From Lunularia cruciata (taxonomy: Eukaryota; Streptophyta; Marchantiopsida; Lunulariales; Lunulariaceae), in NCBI GenBank assembly GCA_948567375.1, contig OX419756.1:72740333-72804332 (forward strand): a stretch of 64,000 nt of DNA. The letters run 5' to 3'. The notes under the pieces were generated by a model. That model saw only the letters and a list, made by a program, of their open reading frames with translations, was not told where the DNA came from and did not search any database. The position numbers and the translations under genes are program-made. Shown here piece after piece: positions 36,301-48,671 of this stretch; position 1 is the stretch's first letter; each line of letters starts with the position of its first letter.

Positions 36301-39300
36301 AAAAAAACTGCCATGAAACTAAAAGTTGTGCTCTTTTGAATTGGCTTTTGGCAATAACAACCATAAATTTTTTTAAATGTTTTAGGTCTTCCAAATAATC
36401 AAGGATCTATCCATACTAGTGGGTTACTATAAAACCATTTGCACTCCTTTGCTTTGTTATGAATAGAAGATACCATCCTCAATAATCCTCCAAACTTTCC
36501 CGACAATGGTCTTGGATTTGAGTCTAAATGTGAGTCTAAAATTCTCTTAGAAACTTGAAACTGAATGTGTTCCATTGCTAAATTTTCTTTGCTCTTTTGG
36601 AGTGGGATTTCTTGATCCTCAATAAATTTCTTGGTTCAATAGGCGATGATTCATAATTTATCATAACTCTCAATGTCCCATGCCATACACTTAATCTATT
36701 GAAAACCATAATTTGAAATGGTTGTTACTATCACTTAGTGATAGGAGTTGTTTAAGCACACCAAGTGGGCGATCTAGTTTGAGGAGTTCAAGTGGGAAGG
36801 CATATTTGGAGCATTATCTGCCAAAACCTTTCATATATATTATTGTAGGTCACCTTCAAGAGATGTGGCCATCCAATTACCTTTATCCACATTAGCTCTT
36901 TTGATTAAACATTTATTTCATTATGGCACACCTAAGCATCCATAAGCTCGTGCCTGATTTCTATAAATGAATGCAACTTACACTAATTTTCCATTCTCGA
37001 ATATTTTGGAGAGTTCGTTTATCAGTTCATCATTAGGTTACGGAGTTCACTAAAAATAGTAATAAATTTTGTTATTTATCTTGTAGACATCCATAAAATT
37101 TATTTTTGAATCTCCTAATGTAATCAGATAATTTTAAGAACTGAATGCTCCAAAGGCTTTCATCACCCATAATTCTTTTAGAGAAATCCTCCAAGAAAAC
37201 CGACATCACTTGTAGAAATCCATCAAGTTAAGAATGGAAACCTTCAAGAAGAAATTTTGGAATTAAAGTTGAAGGATACTTACTAGACATTAAGTGACAT
37301 CCATAAAATATTTTATGGAAACCCATAGAGAAGAATTGATGAGTAATGAAATCATCGCATAACATTTTTGGTTTACAAAATTTTGGGGAAATTTGAAAAT
37401 TTCAAATTCACAACAAATTTTTTTGGGTAATTAGTAACCAATAAAAGTCCATGGGTCACGTTTTAAATTACCCATAAAATTTGATATGACTATGGAAAAT
37501 TTGCCCATAAAAACCTCATGTACTCTATGAAGACATATTTTTGTATAGATTGTCTATAAAAAATTTTAATGAAATTTATGGAACCTATAAAAGCTTAATC
37601 CAAATCCCCCTATGTTAATCTAATTGTAAAGTGAAATTTCCATTAAATTTTGTATGGAATATCAATTGAATTTACATGCCAATTCATTTATTCTCAAATG
37701 GATGGAGGAAGAGAGGTTTATAATTAATGAGAATCTTGACTCATACTAATTAGTATGGTACTTTTTAGGAACAAGAGTGAACAAAAGAAAGCATGATGTG
37801 TAACACAAGAAGGAACCAAAATATATTGTATGTTATAATAAGTACATGTATCAAATTTAAATTTCCTCTCACTTGTGCACAAGTTTGAGTGTGTTTCATT
37901 TCAAAATCAACCTCCCATCAAGCTATGGGAACTTCCATGATTCCTTTGTTTTGTTTGGGAATGTTGCATTTTCTAGTTCTCATTGAACACCAAACCAATA
38001 TTGTTGAGATTCTATTTGTGTTTTCTTGCGAGCTTGCTAAGTGCAATGGGGTTTGCTGGGGAGATTAGGATTCATTGGAGACTTGCTCAAAAACACCATG
38101 GTTTTTACTTGTGAGACTCTCATTCTATAGTGTGCATTTCTTAGCAAAAAAATTAAGACTCCCATTCTACCATGTGAATTTCTCAACATAACAATTGTAC
38201 GAGCACAAAACCTTTTATATAATTATGGATGCAACTCCTCTCAAACATCACATGAAGCTTTATTAGGACTCTAATAAAAAATCTACCCAAAGAGATGGTA
38301 TTGCAAATCTGGTCAAAAGATAATGTATTGCAACTATGACTTCCCATGATGGAAGAAAATGTATTAGTCATGTATGATGTACATTATTTTGATAGAATAT
38401 CTTTGTTCATCACTATGAAAGTTGTTGCTTGTGTGTGATCACTTGTTAGATTATAGATTGTTTACCATGGATTTTGGTCTTGGTAAGTTGACTGAGATCT
38501 TGTGATAAGAGTTTTGTTAATCAGATTATGTGCATTGTTGTTGTTTCATATGTTGGGTAATATCTGCTTTATTGCTCCAACTAAACAAGAGATTGATCTG
38601 TTTTGCCACCCTCATCAAACTTGTATCATCTAAGGATTAAGGTTTTAGCTACAATGGCCAAGACTCTCATAGAAGATGATCACTTAAAGCTTTGATTTAA
38701 GCTCTTAGATGACAACGAGCCAACCAAAAAATCATTGACCAAATCTTGAGGAGGACCCCCTCAAGATCTGGTCACTTATTCTTCACATAAAAATTACTTA
38801 AGGAGTAACAATTGTGAGCATCAATGTGGTTTGATTCCATGTAGGTAATTGTCTCCTTTGCAACTAAGTATACATAAGTTATATATTGTGTCTATGAGAA
38901 CATCACAAGCATCGATAACAATACATGAATCATCGAACTGATCAGCAAACATATGTTGAGATCCAAATAACCTTTTCTATTGTACTATGAGTCAAGAAAT
39001 GTAAAATTAAATCTAAAACAAGTGCAATTTCACAACATTATCAAGAACAAGCTTGGGAAGTAACCAATGCGCTTGGTCAAGTTTTGCTAAAAAAAAGGCA
39101 TGTTTCATTCTTTATCATCCTTTCGCAAGATTTCCAAGTTTTTCTATAATTTACACATTTGCACAATCTATTTTCAACCTACAAGCTGACACATGAGTAT
39201 ACCATCTCCTTAGACCATGCTTGGGTATCAAAAGAAAATATATCTAAATTCATCATGGTTTATTTTTCTATGTGTGCACATGTATAGTCTTTTGTCACCT

Positions 39301-39517
39301 CCAATACTTCAAGAAACATCTGGATATAGATTTGTAAACTTTTCTTTTTGTGGTTTTTGTTTCTACGAACTCTCTTTTGGTCTATCTGCATGAAGTTAGG
39401 AATTTTGTGCACAAAATCACCCCACCTCAAAAAATATTTCATTTTCTTGAATTTCGATTTCAGCATCATTCCATGCTTCCATCTATTTTCCAAAACCCCA
39501 CTCATCTCATTCTCACA

Positions 39518-39639
39518 AGTTCACTTCCATTTGGTACTTCCAATATCTCCTTTCCATCCCAACTCAAAATGTCTCACTAGTTCACTTCCATTTGGTACTT
39601 TCAATATCTCCTTTCCATCCCAACTCAAAATGTCTACTA
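39518..39639. repeat. 61-bp tandem duplication
   Basis: Two adjacent copies beginning AGTTCACTTCCATTTGGTAC, almost identical, so the duplication is recent. Confidence 0.9.
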
Positions 39640-41281
39640 TCCACTTCTCCGTATCCACTTCTACATTTGGCCAGTACTACAGGAAAGTATTGATTTTGGG
39701 ATTTTGATAATTGCAAGAAAGCAATGTTGATGAGAGCTTGTGAGAAATTATTAGAACTCTAGATATGAGAACTCATGAAAATTGTTGAGGAGAACTTGAG
39801 GGGTGAGAAATGATGAGAACTCAAGGTGTGCTCAGGCGGTTTACACGACAAGAAATAATTCAAGAGGAATGAGAATGGTTGGTTCATACAAAGAGCTTCT
39901 AAGTAACACCTATCTTCCGAATTGAAAAACAGTGTCAGTGGCACATTAATATTCCTAATTTAAACTTATGAGCTAATTAAGAGTCACAATGAATCACATA
40001 ATCCCATAAAAAGCTACACATGTGATTTTTATGATCCATCAATATTTAACAATTATAGAATTTTCCCGTAAAAAAATTAGTATACCCCTTCACACCCTAA
40101 TTATAAACATTTGTATAGGTATCCATAACAGAATATTTGGGATCTTTATTATAGTAAGTCTTAATCTTAATCAGCAAGTTGAGTTATCTTCTTGATGTAA
40201 TGACAAAAATACATAATGAGAGACATTTGGTGGACTTTGATGTTGTAACGTAGGTAGGTTAAGCATAACAATGAGTATAAAGTAAATATTGTGAAGTGTA
40301 GATACAAGTTATTATATCAAATCCTTGTAATTTAGTTAAACATTGATGTATTACAATGTTTTATTTAGATAATCTCATAGCCATTAATCACTAAACTCAC
40401 CACACTCTTTGTTGACCCGGTCAACTATATATTTTTTCGGTAAACTTACCACACTCTTTTCAACTAAAGAGTTAATAGGGAAAGGCATAGTGAGTAAGGT
40501 CAACCTGGAGAGATAAAGAGAAGAATCAAGTAGAGTTAGAGAAAGGAAATGAATAAATAAAATGCAAGTGCAAGAGTAGGGGGAGAGAAAGAATTTTCAT
40601 TTCATATACTTTGTGTAACGTCTTTTTTTCTGAAGCTACATTTGTATTAAATAATAATGCGGTGAGTTTGCTTTTCCCTTATATTGCATCAATAATTTAA
40701 TGTAATGATAGGTTTCTATGCTTTATTCTATTTTCTGCATGTCATGAAGCTTTTAGTTCACTAAGATCATGGTCATATGTAAATAATATTAAAGAGTACT
40801 TCCCAGAAGAATATGACAATTATTTTAGAAAAGAAAATCTAAACTATTCTAGTTTCATTCTTTAAAAAAATATGAAATGAATATAGTTAATCATATGTAT
40901 TTGCTACTTCAACAAGCATCATATTTAACTTGTAATATCATGTCTGTGTCTTATTTTTATATTTCTCTGAGAAAACATGATAATTTTATTTGTGAAAAAT
41001 AAATCTGAAAAGGTTTCATATTTGGGAAGAAAATTTTATAATTTTTACATGTATTGCTCTAAAATTAATTTTATATTAAAAAGCCTTTGAATTGTGCAAA
41101 TCCTGAGTTGTAAATTGTAATACATTTTCATTTTTTTTATTTTTTTATTTAAAATAATTAAAATTTTAAAATAATTTTAAGTGTCTTAAATTATATTGGA
41201 ATTATATTTTAAATATGTTATGGATGATATATATTTATCAAATAAATATAGATACAAAGCATTGTAAGGTAATGTAACACA

Positions 41282-41283
<2 letters not shown>

Positions 41284-41326
<43 letters not shown>
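41284..41326. repeat. TA microsatellite
   Basis: About 21 TA units in an AT-rich spacer. Confidence 0.95.
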
Positions 41327-41327
<1 letters not shown>

Positions 41328-42385
41328 GTATAATATGTATACTTAGGATAAGAACAGTAATAAACTTTATATGTTGTGTTTTATTATAAACTATAAGAAT
41401 TATATCTTTCATAATTTTTTTGATGAATATATGACAAGTACAATTAGAGGCATAATTTATTTAAATATAAATAATTTATGCACAAAAAAATTTAATCCAA
41501 GAAATCAAAGATAAATATATATTTCTAATGACATAATAAGATGTTTATTATAAGACTTGTACACAGTAATACAATCATAATATCATTACTAGTAATAATA
41601 TTCTCCACTATATTTTTCAGGAAATAATAAATTATAATTAAAATAAGAAGATAAATTTAATTATCATTGAAAGGTGGAAAGAAGCTAGTTAATATAATAA
41701 ACATAATTTTCATAAATAAGCTAAAATTAAATTCAACTAGGTTTTTCATTGAGGGTAATGAAGCCTTGCTAAGGTTTCAAATTTCATGATTCAAAGCTCA
41801 TCCAAATTTAAAGAATTTAATAGGATTTTTACATCTAGTTACCAAGATATATAAGATCAAATACAAAGTTTGATATAATAAATTTTTACAATATTAAGAT
41901 AATATTATGTAAAACTTTATATAAATATATAATATACTGTTCACCTCATTAGTATTGATCAATATACTAAACATAATGTTTAATGTGAGGAAAATGATAG
42001 AATCCATAAAGCCAAAAAGGACAAAAGTTGATCAAATTGTTGCATGTTCTTGATCAAAAAGCACTTGGTGCAATTTATCCAGGCTTGTCAAAGATGTATA
42101 CTATATTACAAAATCAAAAAAGACAAAAGAAGCAACGGATATATTGACAAATATGTATGAGAAGTATTGTACGTCAAATCAGATATTTTTGCTAAAGAAA
42201 TTACTCAAAAATGAAATTAAAAGAGAGGAGATCTTAGTGAAGCATGATAGCTTTAGGTTAGAAATCAGTTGGAATAAGCAAGTATATATCTAAACATGAA
42301 GCTCAAAGCTTTAGTCTTTCCATGTTCTTTACTAGAAAAATAAAGCTAGGTTACAATCAATTGGAATCAACAAGCACAAATTTAG

Positions 42386-43117
42386 TATAATACCAATAGC
42401 TAGACAAATGATCTAAAGATAAAATTTGGTTTGGTAACATTTGGAAGGATTTTATACATGATGGAATGAGTAGATCATATAGAGTTATCACTAAAAGAGC
42501 ACTTCTACTAATAGGCCAGAAATCAAAACATGCTTGGAAACTTTAGAATCAATAGCTAGGCATATGATCTAGATGTGAAACTTGGGGTGGTAATATCTAG
42601 AAAGATGTTACACATGATGGAGAAAGTAGATCAGATATAGATATCACCAAAAGAGCACTTCTACTAATAGAGTAGAAGCCAAAATAGGTCAAACTTCAAA
42701 GGCAATTTTGGAAGACTAAACGGATGAATTAGACCTAAAAACTATTTAAATCCCCCCCCCTCCCCGGCACAGGAATGGCTAGCCTTCCCTTCTCCTTGGT
42801 TTGTCTCACCAAGAGCTTTCCAACGGTACCTCATCCATGTGATTCTGAGATTCTTACATGAAGATTCCCTCTGATCAAAGCTTGTTTGACCAACCAGATG
42901 GGACCAAGACCAACATGTCACCCATCCAAGCAAGTAATCTAAGGGTGGAGCTTGTTGCTAGGTCACCTATCCATGTACCTTATCTTATGGTAGATCTTCC
43001 TTGGAGGAGATCCTCTTTGGCTATATAATAAAGAGAAGGTGCTCCTTTGGGGCATCGGAGTTTGAGTGTGGAATTCTTGTTTTCTCTATTGTGTTTCTCT
43101 ATCCTTGGAATATTACG
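42386..43117 (+). repeat. Element A 5' LTR
   Basis: 732 bp; ends mutated from TG...CA to TA...CG by transitions. TATA region GGCTATATAATAAAGAG near 43020 on the sense strand; C-rich tract near 42752-42765. Confidence 0.85.
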
Positions 43118-43118
43118 A

Positions 43119-43130
43119 TAGTATCAAAGT
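43119..43130 (+). other. Degenerate initiator-Met tRNA primer site (element A)
   Basis: TAGTATCAAAGT against TGGTATCAGAGC: 9 of 12 match and all three changes are G-to-A or C-to-T. Confidence 0.7.
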
Positions 43131-43256
43131 AGGTGTTTCAATCCACGAGAGTGGATCACCTTTCTTGGAAGAACATGGGCTATTGAGACTGAGTAATTTT
43201 GGAGAGAAAAATTGCAAAACAATTGACAAGTTAGGAGTGTTTTTAGAGAGGATGGG

Positions 43257-43657
43257 ATGGAGGCTCTTGGTGGACAATTTCATGCACCTTGCTTTCCATT
43301 CTTGAATCCATTTCACATCAAGGTTATGTACATCCAACGAGAGCAAGTGAGAGTATATCTTGTGTACCATTTTGGAGCAAAGTTCATGGACATAGTGATG
43401 AATTCACCAAACCCAATGATTCTTACCATAGCGCTTTACAATAAAGAGTGGGATTTGACAGTCTACATTTTATTATGATGGATTTGAATGTCCCAAATCC
43501 TCTCCCTTTTAACACTCAAGTAGAAATTTGTTATATAGTTAGACCAAAAGTGATGTTTAGGGATTTTGTAGTCAAGAATTTTGGTGAGGAATATTATCAA
43601 CAAGTGATAGCCTCTGTAGTTCCAATGGTACTCCTAATAATTTTTGTACCCTCTTGA
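43257..43657 (+). pseudogene. Pre-gag region of A with two copies of a 48-residue module
   Basis: Module 1 (about 43323-43475) reads YIQREQVRVYLVYHFG ... WDLTVYIL. Module 2 (about 43520-43654), in another frame, reads YIVRPKVMFRDFVVKNFGEE. Both share YI.R...R.....FG with a module in element B. The function and family are unknown to me. Stops and a frameshift separate the copies. Confidence 0.5.
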
Positions 43658-43837
43658 GTGATCATATTAACTCTATACTAAAGTAGGAAGTAGAGATTGA
43701 GTGTTTGCAAGAACCATGGATCCGTTATTGTAGGAGTTGATGCAAGGAATGCAAGGGATGTTGAATGAGTTTTGAGAGATCGAATGACCATGGAGGTATT
43801 ACAAAGTCAAGTATAAAGCTTCAAGAATGACCAAGCA

Positions 43838-44700
43838 ATGCAAGAGGGAGAACCATCACAAAACTCAATACCTATAATTGAAGCTCTTGGAGAGGCACCC
43901 ATGCCAATGGCACCAAACCCAATCAACAATGAAGCCACATTGCTACTACGGTTGAAGAAGACATACAATATTGAGCCCTACAAAGTGCAACATTCTTTAG
44001 GAGTAGTGGAGAATTGGATTTAAGGATGAATAATACTTCATATTGTTCTCAACGGTGATCACTAAGTAGTTCATAGGCATCTTTGCATGTGGGTACTTGA
44101 CCAATAAAGCCCTCACATGGTATGATCAATCAAGGAGGGGATGATCTAGGAGGATGATCAAGGTAAGCATAAGGAAGAGAGGTCACATGGACAACAATGC
44201 AAGGAATGTTGAAGAATTTCCAGTCTGTGGATTTTGTGCAGATGGCCCAAACCCAACTATGGAGATTGAGGCAGAAGAATAGCGTACAAGAGTATGTGGA
44301 GGCCTTTCTTGATTTGCAAGTCACAATAACTAACATCAGTCCAACAAAGGCACTAGATAATTTCAAACAAGGGTTGAAGGAGCGGATTCGCCAAGAAGTC
44401 ATGGTACAAATCCTTCTACTATATTTGAGGCCATTGCTTGTGCTTAGAGAATAGTTAGGGCACTTGGAGGAGGTGAAGTAGTAGTTCCATCTCAACATTA
44501 TCAGGCTAAAATGCCACACGTGCATGTACCAATTTCTATAGAATTGAGCAACCTTTGGTTTCAAGTCCAAGGAGAACCAGGATGAGTGGAAGAACAGAGA
44601 GAGGGAGTTGCACAAGGAGAAGGACCTTGAGGAGAACAACATCATTTTACAAATGTAGCCATATCGGGCACATATCCATCGACTATCATGATTTTCTTCT
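43838..44700 (+). pseudogene. Element A gag
   Basis: Capsid-type features: ALTWYDQS (about 44110-44140), LWRLRQKNSVQEYVEAFLDL (44260-44319) and NFKQGLKERIRQEV, the usual gypsy gag pattern. Followed near 44650-44690 by a weak zinc-knuckle remnant (CSHIGHISIDYHD). Several frames, many stops. Confidence 0.75.
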
Positions 44701-44899
44701 TAAAGGCCCTTGGCCTCCATATAAGTGATCTTCAAACAACATGGAGGGATGAACTGAAGAAGAGGATGCAAAAATCACCTCAAAAATTAAGATCACCAAT
44801 AAATGTACCTCACGGCCTTACTGGCTCAATTAGGAAGTAGAAAAGCAAGAGGAAGAAACAAACAAGTGTGCAAAGTTCCAAAAAGGAAAACTAATAATT

Positions 44900-45250
44900 C
44901 ATTGTTGTGAATGGAGTCCTAGAAGGCAATCAGGTGAGAGTATTAATAGATCTTGGAGCAATAGAGAATTTCTTGTCCTGCTATATTGCACTAAGATTGG
45001 GGATGGATCTCGAGAAGGATAAGAGTGAAGAAGTTGTGTTACCTAATGGATAGACAAAGAGGATTGAATCATTACCTAGAAAAGTAGCACTCTCTATAAG
45101 AGAATATCAAGAAGAAATTGAGTGGTGAGTGATATAATTAGCTCATTATGATGTAATCTTAGGCATATTGTGGATGGAGCACTATAGTTCCACCGTCGAT
45201 TGGAGAAAGAAAGTAGTGAGAACTTACCAATGGAAGATCAATGGCATTAA
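44900..45250 (+). pseudogene. Element A aspartic protease
   Basis: RVLIDLGAIENFLS (family motif LIDSGAS.NF, with Ser changed to Leu at the catalytic triplet) and AHYDVILGILWMEHY. Stops between. Inactive. Confidence 0.75.
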
Positions 45251-45399
45251 AGATAGAGCATGCAAGCAACAAGTACCTCTCTATGTCATAGGGAAAATAA
45301 CAATTTGTAATACATATAGATGTTTCATGGGTCTAATAAGAGAAGTCTAGAGTGCACAACTTGATAGAAAAGTTCTTGAGAAATTGAAAGATGTGGTAA

Positions 45400-45722
45400 A
45401 TTAGTTCCAAGATGTCTTCTCAGATGATCTACCATTAGGATTACCACTAGAAAGGAGAGTAGACCATAAAATCAAGATAATTCTTGGTAAGACACCTCCT
45501 TGTAAGGCCTTATCTATCACTTGAGGAGTTGGAGGAGTGTAAGGCTCAAATTTAAGATATGCTACAGAAAGGATTTATCCAACCCAACATATCACCATAT
45601 GGGGCTTCTGTCTTGTTTGTAAAGAAAAAGGATGGTACAATGTGCATGTGCATTGATTATCCAGCCTAAATAAATAGACAATGAAGAATAGATACCCCTT
45701 ACCTTGCATGGAAGACTTGTTC
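45400..45722 (+). pseudogene. Element A reverse transcriptase, N-terminal part only
   Basis: Blocks such as PLERRVDHKI and VCKEKG (family motif VPKKDG), then the YPLPCMEDL block, in mixed frames. The coding sequence stops exactly where the element B LTR begins. Confidence 0.7.
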
Positions 45723-46063
45723 TATAACACCCATTTGTGCATGTGTGTGGTATTGTGATATTTAGCTTGGTATTACAAGTACTTAAGAGATATTATTTAT
45801 ATAAAGATAAAGGATGGTTCTATATTAGTCATGGTTAGTTACAGTTAGTCATAGCTAAGATAGAGTGGACTTTACTTTAGAGGAAGTAGAAAAGATGAGC
45901 ACCACTATTTGGGATTATAGTGTATTAACTTGGTATTATTCCTAGGTGTTTGGCTTTGAGGAAAGAGTTGAGAACTCTTGGGCCCGCAAGCCTTTTTGTT
46001 TTGGATTCTTCTTTAGTCCAAGGACAGCCCATGTGAAGGAATCCTTGACTTAGTGGTTGGGTC
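45723..46063 (+). repeat. Element B 5' LTR, left half
   Basis: 341 bp matching the first half of the 3' LTR, starting TATAACACCC (G-to-A at base 2). It is cut by a complete LTR of the same family; the right half follows at 46757. Confidence 0.8.
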
Positions 46064-46756
46064 TGTAACACCCATTTGTGCATGTGTGTGGTATTGTGAT
46101 ATTTAGATTGGTATTACAAGTACTTAAAGAGACATTATTTATATAGAGATAAAGGATGGTTCTATATTATTCATGGTTAGCTAAAGTCAGTCATAGCTAA
46201 GATAGAGGGGACCTTACTTTAGAGGAAGTAGAAAAGATGAGCACCACTATTTTGGATTTTAGTGTATTGACTTGGTATTATTCCTAGGTGTTTGGCTTTG
46301 AGGAAAGAGTTGAGAACTCTTGGGCCCGCAAGCCTTTTTGTTTTGGATTCTTCTTTAGTCCAAGGATAGCCCATGTGAAGGAATCCTTGACTTAGTGGTT
46401 GGGGCAAGATAAGACCACATGCTTAGGGGAATATGCCCATGTGAATGGATATTCCTTTCTACTTTTTGACTTTACTTGACTTTTAGTCTAGTAACTTGAG
46501 TTACTACGGTAATTAGTAACTTTGGTACGTAACTATTTTACAAGTATATAAACAAGGGGTGAGGAGGTACTCATCATCCTTTCATTTGCAACTATCTCTC
46601 TCTCATTGAGTTCTCTAGTGAGCAATGTCTTGAGTCTTGGAGTGTTAGCCTTGGAGGAGTATAATGGAGTTGAGGTTCCTTGCCTTCTTAGTCTATGGTG
46701 CACTACCATAATAGCCATCAGAGGTTCATCTTGAGTGAAAGACAGGCCGGCTCACA
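46064..46756 (+). mobile_element. Solo LTR of family B nested in the B 5' LTR
   Basis: Full 693-bp LTR, TGTAACACCC...GGCTCACA, with TATA box GTATATAAACAAGG near 46541. Flanks GGTC/AGTC are a near 4-bp target duplication. Halves on either side add to 696 bp, the size of one LTR. Confidence 0.75.
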
Positions 46757-47111
46757 AGTCAAGATAAGACCACATGGTTAGGGGAATATGCCCATGTGAA
46801 TGGATATTCCTTTATACTTTTTGACTTTACTTGACTTTTAGTCTAGTAACTTGAGTTACTAAGGTAATTAGTTACTTTGGTACGTAACTATTTCACAAGT
46901 ATATAAACAAGGAGTGAGGAGGTACTCATCATCCTTCATTTGCAACTATCTCTCTCTCATTGAGTTCTCTAGTGAGCAATGTCTTGAGTCTTGGAGTGTT
47001 AGCCTTGGAGGAATATGATGGAGTTGGGGTTCCCTTGCTTTCTTAGTCCATGGTGCGCTACCATAATAGCCATCAGAGGTTCATCCTGAGTGAGAGACAG
47101 GCTGGCTCACA
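46757..47111 (+). repeat. Element B 5' LTR, right half
   Basis: 355 bp from AGTCAAGATAAGACC to GGCTGGCTCACA, directly followed by the primer site; includes the TATA box GTATATAAACAAGG near 46900. Confidence 0.8.
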
Positions 47112-47115
47112 TTTT

Positions 47116-47133
47116 TGGTTCCGTTGCCGGGAC
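47116..47133 (+). other. Primer binding site, tRNA-Asp-like (element B)
   Basis: TGGTTCCGTTGCCGGGAC, 14 of 18 bases matching the plant tRNA-Asp primer site TGGCGCCGTTGCCGGGGA used by Athila-type elements. It begins four bases after the LTR. Confidence 0.7.
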
Positions 47134-47155
47134 CTCTCTAGAAGGCAAGATAATG

Positions 47156-47323
47156 TTCCGCGTTCAATTCTACATTAGGCAGAAGGAGGCTATGAGAGCT
47201 CACTTGGAGAGAACATTAGGAGAGGAGAGGGCTGAACTTATGTTAGAGAACCAAGATCTATTTGTATACCCTGTAGTTCATTATGATGTCTTTGAGGTGA
47301 TCTTGTACATCTTGTACACATGA
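47156..47323 (+). other. Pre-gag 48-residue module in element B
   Basis: Open frame with YIRQKEAMRAHLERTLGEER ... FEVILYIL. The YI-to-YIL distance is 48 residues, as in element A module 1, with shared R, L and G positions. No known family recognised. Confidence 0.5.
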
Positions 47324-47970
47324 GAGGAATTGGAGAGATTGTGTGAGGTGTATTGCAGATTTTGGGGATTAAGGTGATTTTGGGCAAAATCTCAAGTTTG
47401 AGATGTGGAATTGAAATTTCTACACATGATAGCTTGGGTTATCTTTCAGTTAGCACACTTGACATAATTGTGAGAGCTACTATGCGCGCTGGGCTAGAAT
47501 TTTTGAAAGTTGATAGGGTAAAGTGCTCCCGCAACTACATGCTCTCTGGAAAATTGTACACAGTCTTCCATTTCTTCAATTTTCAGTGAATTGCCCTGAA
47601 AATTTCCAAGAAAATTCAGTGCATTGTATCCTACCTGCTGCCACAAAAATTAGAGAGAGATTGTTCTTGCCCAGGGAGGTATGAGTTTTTGAAGTGAGGG
47701 GGGTGGTTTTCAGACCAAATCTGAAATATATGTGGTGAATAGAAAGGTGTCTAGGCCACATGGCTTGATGAAAAGATCTGAAATTTTGCAGGGAGGGACG
47801 CCCTAGAGCTGTGATCAAGTGTGCAAAATTTTAGAGGACTGTGACATACTGGTTGGGAGATTTGAGTGACATTGTGAAAAAGGGGCAATTCTACAGAGTG
47901 GAGATCTCATGCATGAGGAGTTTGAGATCAACAAAAAGCATGTTTGAGTGTTTAGATTCATCTTGGGAAC

Positions 47971-48444
47971 ATGGAAGGTCATCAAGAGTGGAAATTGAGA
48001 TTATTTAAGGTTCCCCAAGGGTTTGAGGTGATTGTAGGGGTGGATTTGAGGAAAAGAGAGTTTACAATAGAATTTGAAGAGAGTGTTGAGAGGATCCAAA
48101 AACCTACACCACTTGGAGGAAAGAGTGAGTCCAAGTGCTTTCTATGTGGAGAGAAGGGACATAAGGCAAGTTCATGTCCATTGACTTTTGAGAGCAAGAG
48201 ATTAAGGGAAAGGAGAGGCTTACTTGACTTGGGTTTGCATGTTGGACCTTCTTCACCAAGATTAGGCAGGAGAAGATCTAAGACCAAGGAGTTGTGTGAG
48301 GTTTGTGGAGTTGAAGGACTTCCAAAAGGACATGAGTGTAGTAGAGTAAAATCACTTTTGGAGACTTTGGTGAAGGATCTTGGAGAGAGTCTTAGTACAA
48401 CTACAGAAATTTTACCACCTTCATCAACTAGTTCTCAAGATTAG
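47971..48444 (+). CDS. Extra 157-aa open frame with two zinc knuckles before gag (element B)
   Basis: ATG to stop without interruption. A classical knuckle CFLCGEKGHKASSC (Cys56, Cys59, His64, Cys69) is followed by a second cluster CEVCGVEGLPKGHEC (Cys109, Cys112, His121, Cys123). Basic stretch between them (RLGRRRSKTKE), acidic start, Ser/Thr-rich end. Gypsy knuckles normally sit at the end of gag; this one is upstream of a separate gag that has its own knuckle, so it is an additional protein or a gag-derived duplicate. RNA or DNA binding is a fair inference from the knuckles; anything further is unknown. Intact frame in an otherwise mutated element may be chance or selection. Confidence 0.6.
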   Translation: MEGHQEWKLRLFKVPQGFEVIVGVDLRKREFTIEFEESVERIQKPTPLGGKSESKCFLCGEKGHKASSCPLTFESKRLRERRGLLDLGLHVGPSSPRLGRRRSKTKELCEVCGVEGLPKGHECSRVKSLLETLVKDLGESLSTTTEILPPSSTSSQD

Positions 48445-48671
48445 TGATGGAGATAATCTTTCAACTTATGGATAAACTATCCATGAGGGTTCGGTTAATA
48501 TGCACTCTAGGATTTGATGTTGCTATCAAAATCTTGGAGTAACCTGAACCTTTTTTGTTCCCTATGGTGGATTACTCTCAAATGGTGTTAGTCATGTATA
48601 TACTCTATTAGTTATAGAGTGAGAGAAAAGAAAAGAGAAAAAGAAAAACTAAGAGAAGAGAAAGATAGTGA

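Larger units (their letters stand above)
36300..42385. other. AT-rich spacer
   Basis: No gene recognised on either strand. Contains a 61-bp tandem pair and a TA microsatellite (listed separately) and, near 37400-37510, sequence related to 20200-20380. Confidence 0.6.

Noticed and set aside
44130..44645. 171-aa minus-strand frame
   Set aside because: It is the complement of element A gag and has no motif of its own.
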